A stretch of DNA of 5,287 nucleotides from Brevundimonas sp. (GTDB lineage: Bacteria > Pseudomonadota > Alphaproteobacteria > Caulobacterales > Caulobacteraceae), in NCBI GenBank assembly GCA_015234495.1, contig JADGMZ010000105.1, forward strand, positions 1-5,287. The letters are read 5' to 3'. Below, piece by piece: positions 4,334 through 5,287 of the stretch (the stretch's first letter is position 1; each line of letters starts with the position of its first letter). The translations under genes and the position numbers were made by a program. The notes below the pieces were generated by a model that had not been told where the DNA came from, ran no database searches, and saw only the letters and a list, made by a program, of their open reading frames with translations.

Positions 4334-5257
4334 ATGCTGTTCCGTTCGCTCGCCGCCGTCGCGGCCCTGCTCGCCGTCGCCTTGCCGTCCGCCGCCCAGG
4401 AGGTCGACCTGCGCGCCCAGGTCGCGGCCTTCGTCCAGCCGTCGAACGAGGCCCGCACCGGGGTCGTGGTCGACCAGCTGCGCGCCGCGGGCTTCGAGCC
4501 GGTGGTCGAGACCTTCGCCGGCGGCAATCCGCGCGGCGGCGAAAGGGCGGGCCGCAATGTCGTGGTCACCCTCGGCGACGGCCCGCGCGAAATCCTGCTC
4601 ACCGCCCACTACGACGCCGTGGTCCTGCGCGACGGGACCCTGTCACATGGCGTGGTCGACAACGCCGCCTCGGTCGTCGGGGTCATCGAGGCCGCGAAGA
4701 TCCTTCGTGACAAGGACCTGAACCACCGCGTCCGCGTCATCCTCTTCGACCAGGAAGAACTGGGCCTCGTCGGCGCGCGCAAATGGATCGAGGCCCACGG
4801 GCTCGACAATGTCGCCGCCGTCGTGAACTCCGACGTCGCCGGCTATGGCGACACGATGATGTACGGCCAGAACAACGGCCCGCAGTCGGCCTTCATGACC
4901 CGCGCGGTCCAGGAGCTGTGCGCCGAGCGCGCCATGCAGTGCGTCGGCTTCCCGATCTATCCGCCCTCGGACGACCGCGCCTTCTCCGGCGCAGGCCGCC
5001 CCGCCGGCGCGCCGCCGGCCGCCGTCGTTCCGACCCTGTCGCTCGGCTTCCAGGACGAGGTCGGCGCCCACCAGATGTGGCTGGCCTTCAATGGCGGCGA
5101 GGCGCCCGGCCTGGCCGAGGGCTTCGTGCCCCGCGTCTTCCAGCTGATCCACTCGGCCGACGACACCATGGAGCAGATCGACCCCGCCACGGTGAGGACG
5201 GCCGGCGAGGTCTATGCGGCGCTGGTGGAGAAGCTGGACGCCCAGCTGGGCGACTGA
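4334..5257 (+). CDS. Secreted M28 family zinc aminopeptidase
   Basis: This 307-residue protein has a signal peptide (MLFRSLAAVAALLAVALPSA, cleavage likely after S-A-A at 21) and a single M28 peptidase domain. The expected co-catalytic zinc set is visible in order: H92 in LTAHYDAV (with D94 beside it), D109 in GVVDNAAS, E141-E142 in FDQEELGLVGA (base and ligand), D167 in NSDVAGYGD, and H273 in LIHSADDTME. It should remove N-terminal amino acids from peptides in the periplasm or outside the cell. SDDRAF (212-217) sits where M28 enzymes often have SDHxxF. C196 and C203 are the only cysteines and could form a disulfide. ATG 4334 is preferred over 4307 because GGGGG lies 4 bases upstream and the signal peptide begins there. 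It is divergent from the small acidic protein gene. Confidence 0.93.
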   Translation: MLFRSLAAVAALLAVALPSAAQEVDLRAQVAAFVQPSNEARTGVVVDQLRAAGFEPVVETFAGGNPRGGERAGRNVVVTLGDGPREILLTAHYDAVVLRDGTLSHGVVDNAASVVGVIEAAKILRDKDLNHRVRVILFDQEELGLVGARKWIEAHGLDNVAAVVNSDVAGYGDTMMYGQNNGPQSAFMTRAVQELCAERAMQCVGFPIYPPSDDRAFSGAGRPAGAPPAAVVPTLSLGFQDEVGAHQMWLAFNGGEAPGLAEGFVPRVFQLIHSADDTMEQIDPATVRTAGEVYAALVEKLDAQLGD

Positions 5258-5262
5258 CTGAT

Positions 5263-5285
5263 CCTTCTCCCCCTGCGGGAGAAGG
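5263..5285. terminator. Perfect 9-bp hairpin after the peptidase gene (REP-like)
   Basis: CCTTCTCCC (5263-5271) and GGGAGAAGG (5277-5285) form a perfect stem with a 5-base loop, starting 6 bases after the peptidase stop codon. Hairpins with this CCTTCTCCC/GGGAGAAGG arm are, from general familiarity, a frequent dispersed intergenic repeat in alphaproteobacterial genomes. It probably acts as, or sits at, the transcript end. The window stops too early to show whether a T tract or the rest of the repeat follows. Confidence 0.6.
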
Positions 5286-5287
5286 TG

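Noticed and set aside
3712..4710. Long plus-strand frame spanning the end of the permease, the small gene and the start of the peptidase
   Set aside because: It overlaps three better supported genes, and its translation is Arg/Gly/Pro-rich shadow sequence.

Overview
The window looks like chromosomal DNA from a high-GC alphaproteobacterium of the order Caulobacterales, probably close to Brevundimonas or Caulobacter. This is inferred from a clear GcrA cell-cycle regulator, the double-domain type of dCTP deaminase, GANTC (CcrM) sites in front of gcrA, and the codon bias. No database search was possible.

Layout from left to right. Positions 1-285 (minus) hold the N-terminal 95 residues of an unrecognised secreted protein. 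Upstream of it is a perfect-looking EcfG/SigT-type promoter (GGAAC-N17-CGTT). dcd (minus, 397-1428) and apaG (plus, 1510-1920) are divergent housekeeping genes across an 81-bp gap. apaG and gcrA (minus, 2317-2835) converge on a 396-bp gap that is entirely filled by two homologous 110-bp structured repeats with a chain of GC-rich hairpins between them. gcrA is divergent from an ABC-2 type permease (plus, 3176-3997). The 340-bp gap between them holds the gcrA control region, with two GANTC sites, and a third heptad-armed inverted repeat. The permease converges on a 69-residue acidic protein gene (minus, 3994-4203), and the two share one CTAG as stop codon. That small gene has its own EcfG-like promoter candidate. 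A secreted M28 zinc aminopeptidase gene (plus, 4334-5257) follows. The window ends in a 9-bp hairpin of a kind common between alphaproteobacterial genes.

The genes do not form one pathway; most appear to be single transcription units. The common threads are regulatory: a master cell-cycle regulator under possible methylation control, and two candidate general-stress promoters. The most unusual content is a family of palindromic elements whose arms are built from degenerate 7-bp units (AGTGRYY and GGGATKA types, both containing the GATTAG core). Two copies conserve the same internal hairpins in register, with base-pair-preserving differences, which points to selection on a folded DNA or RNA structure. 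No IS element, CRISPR array, tRNA or rRNA gene was seen.
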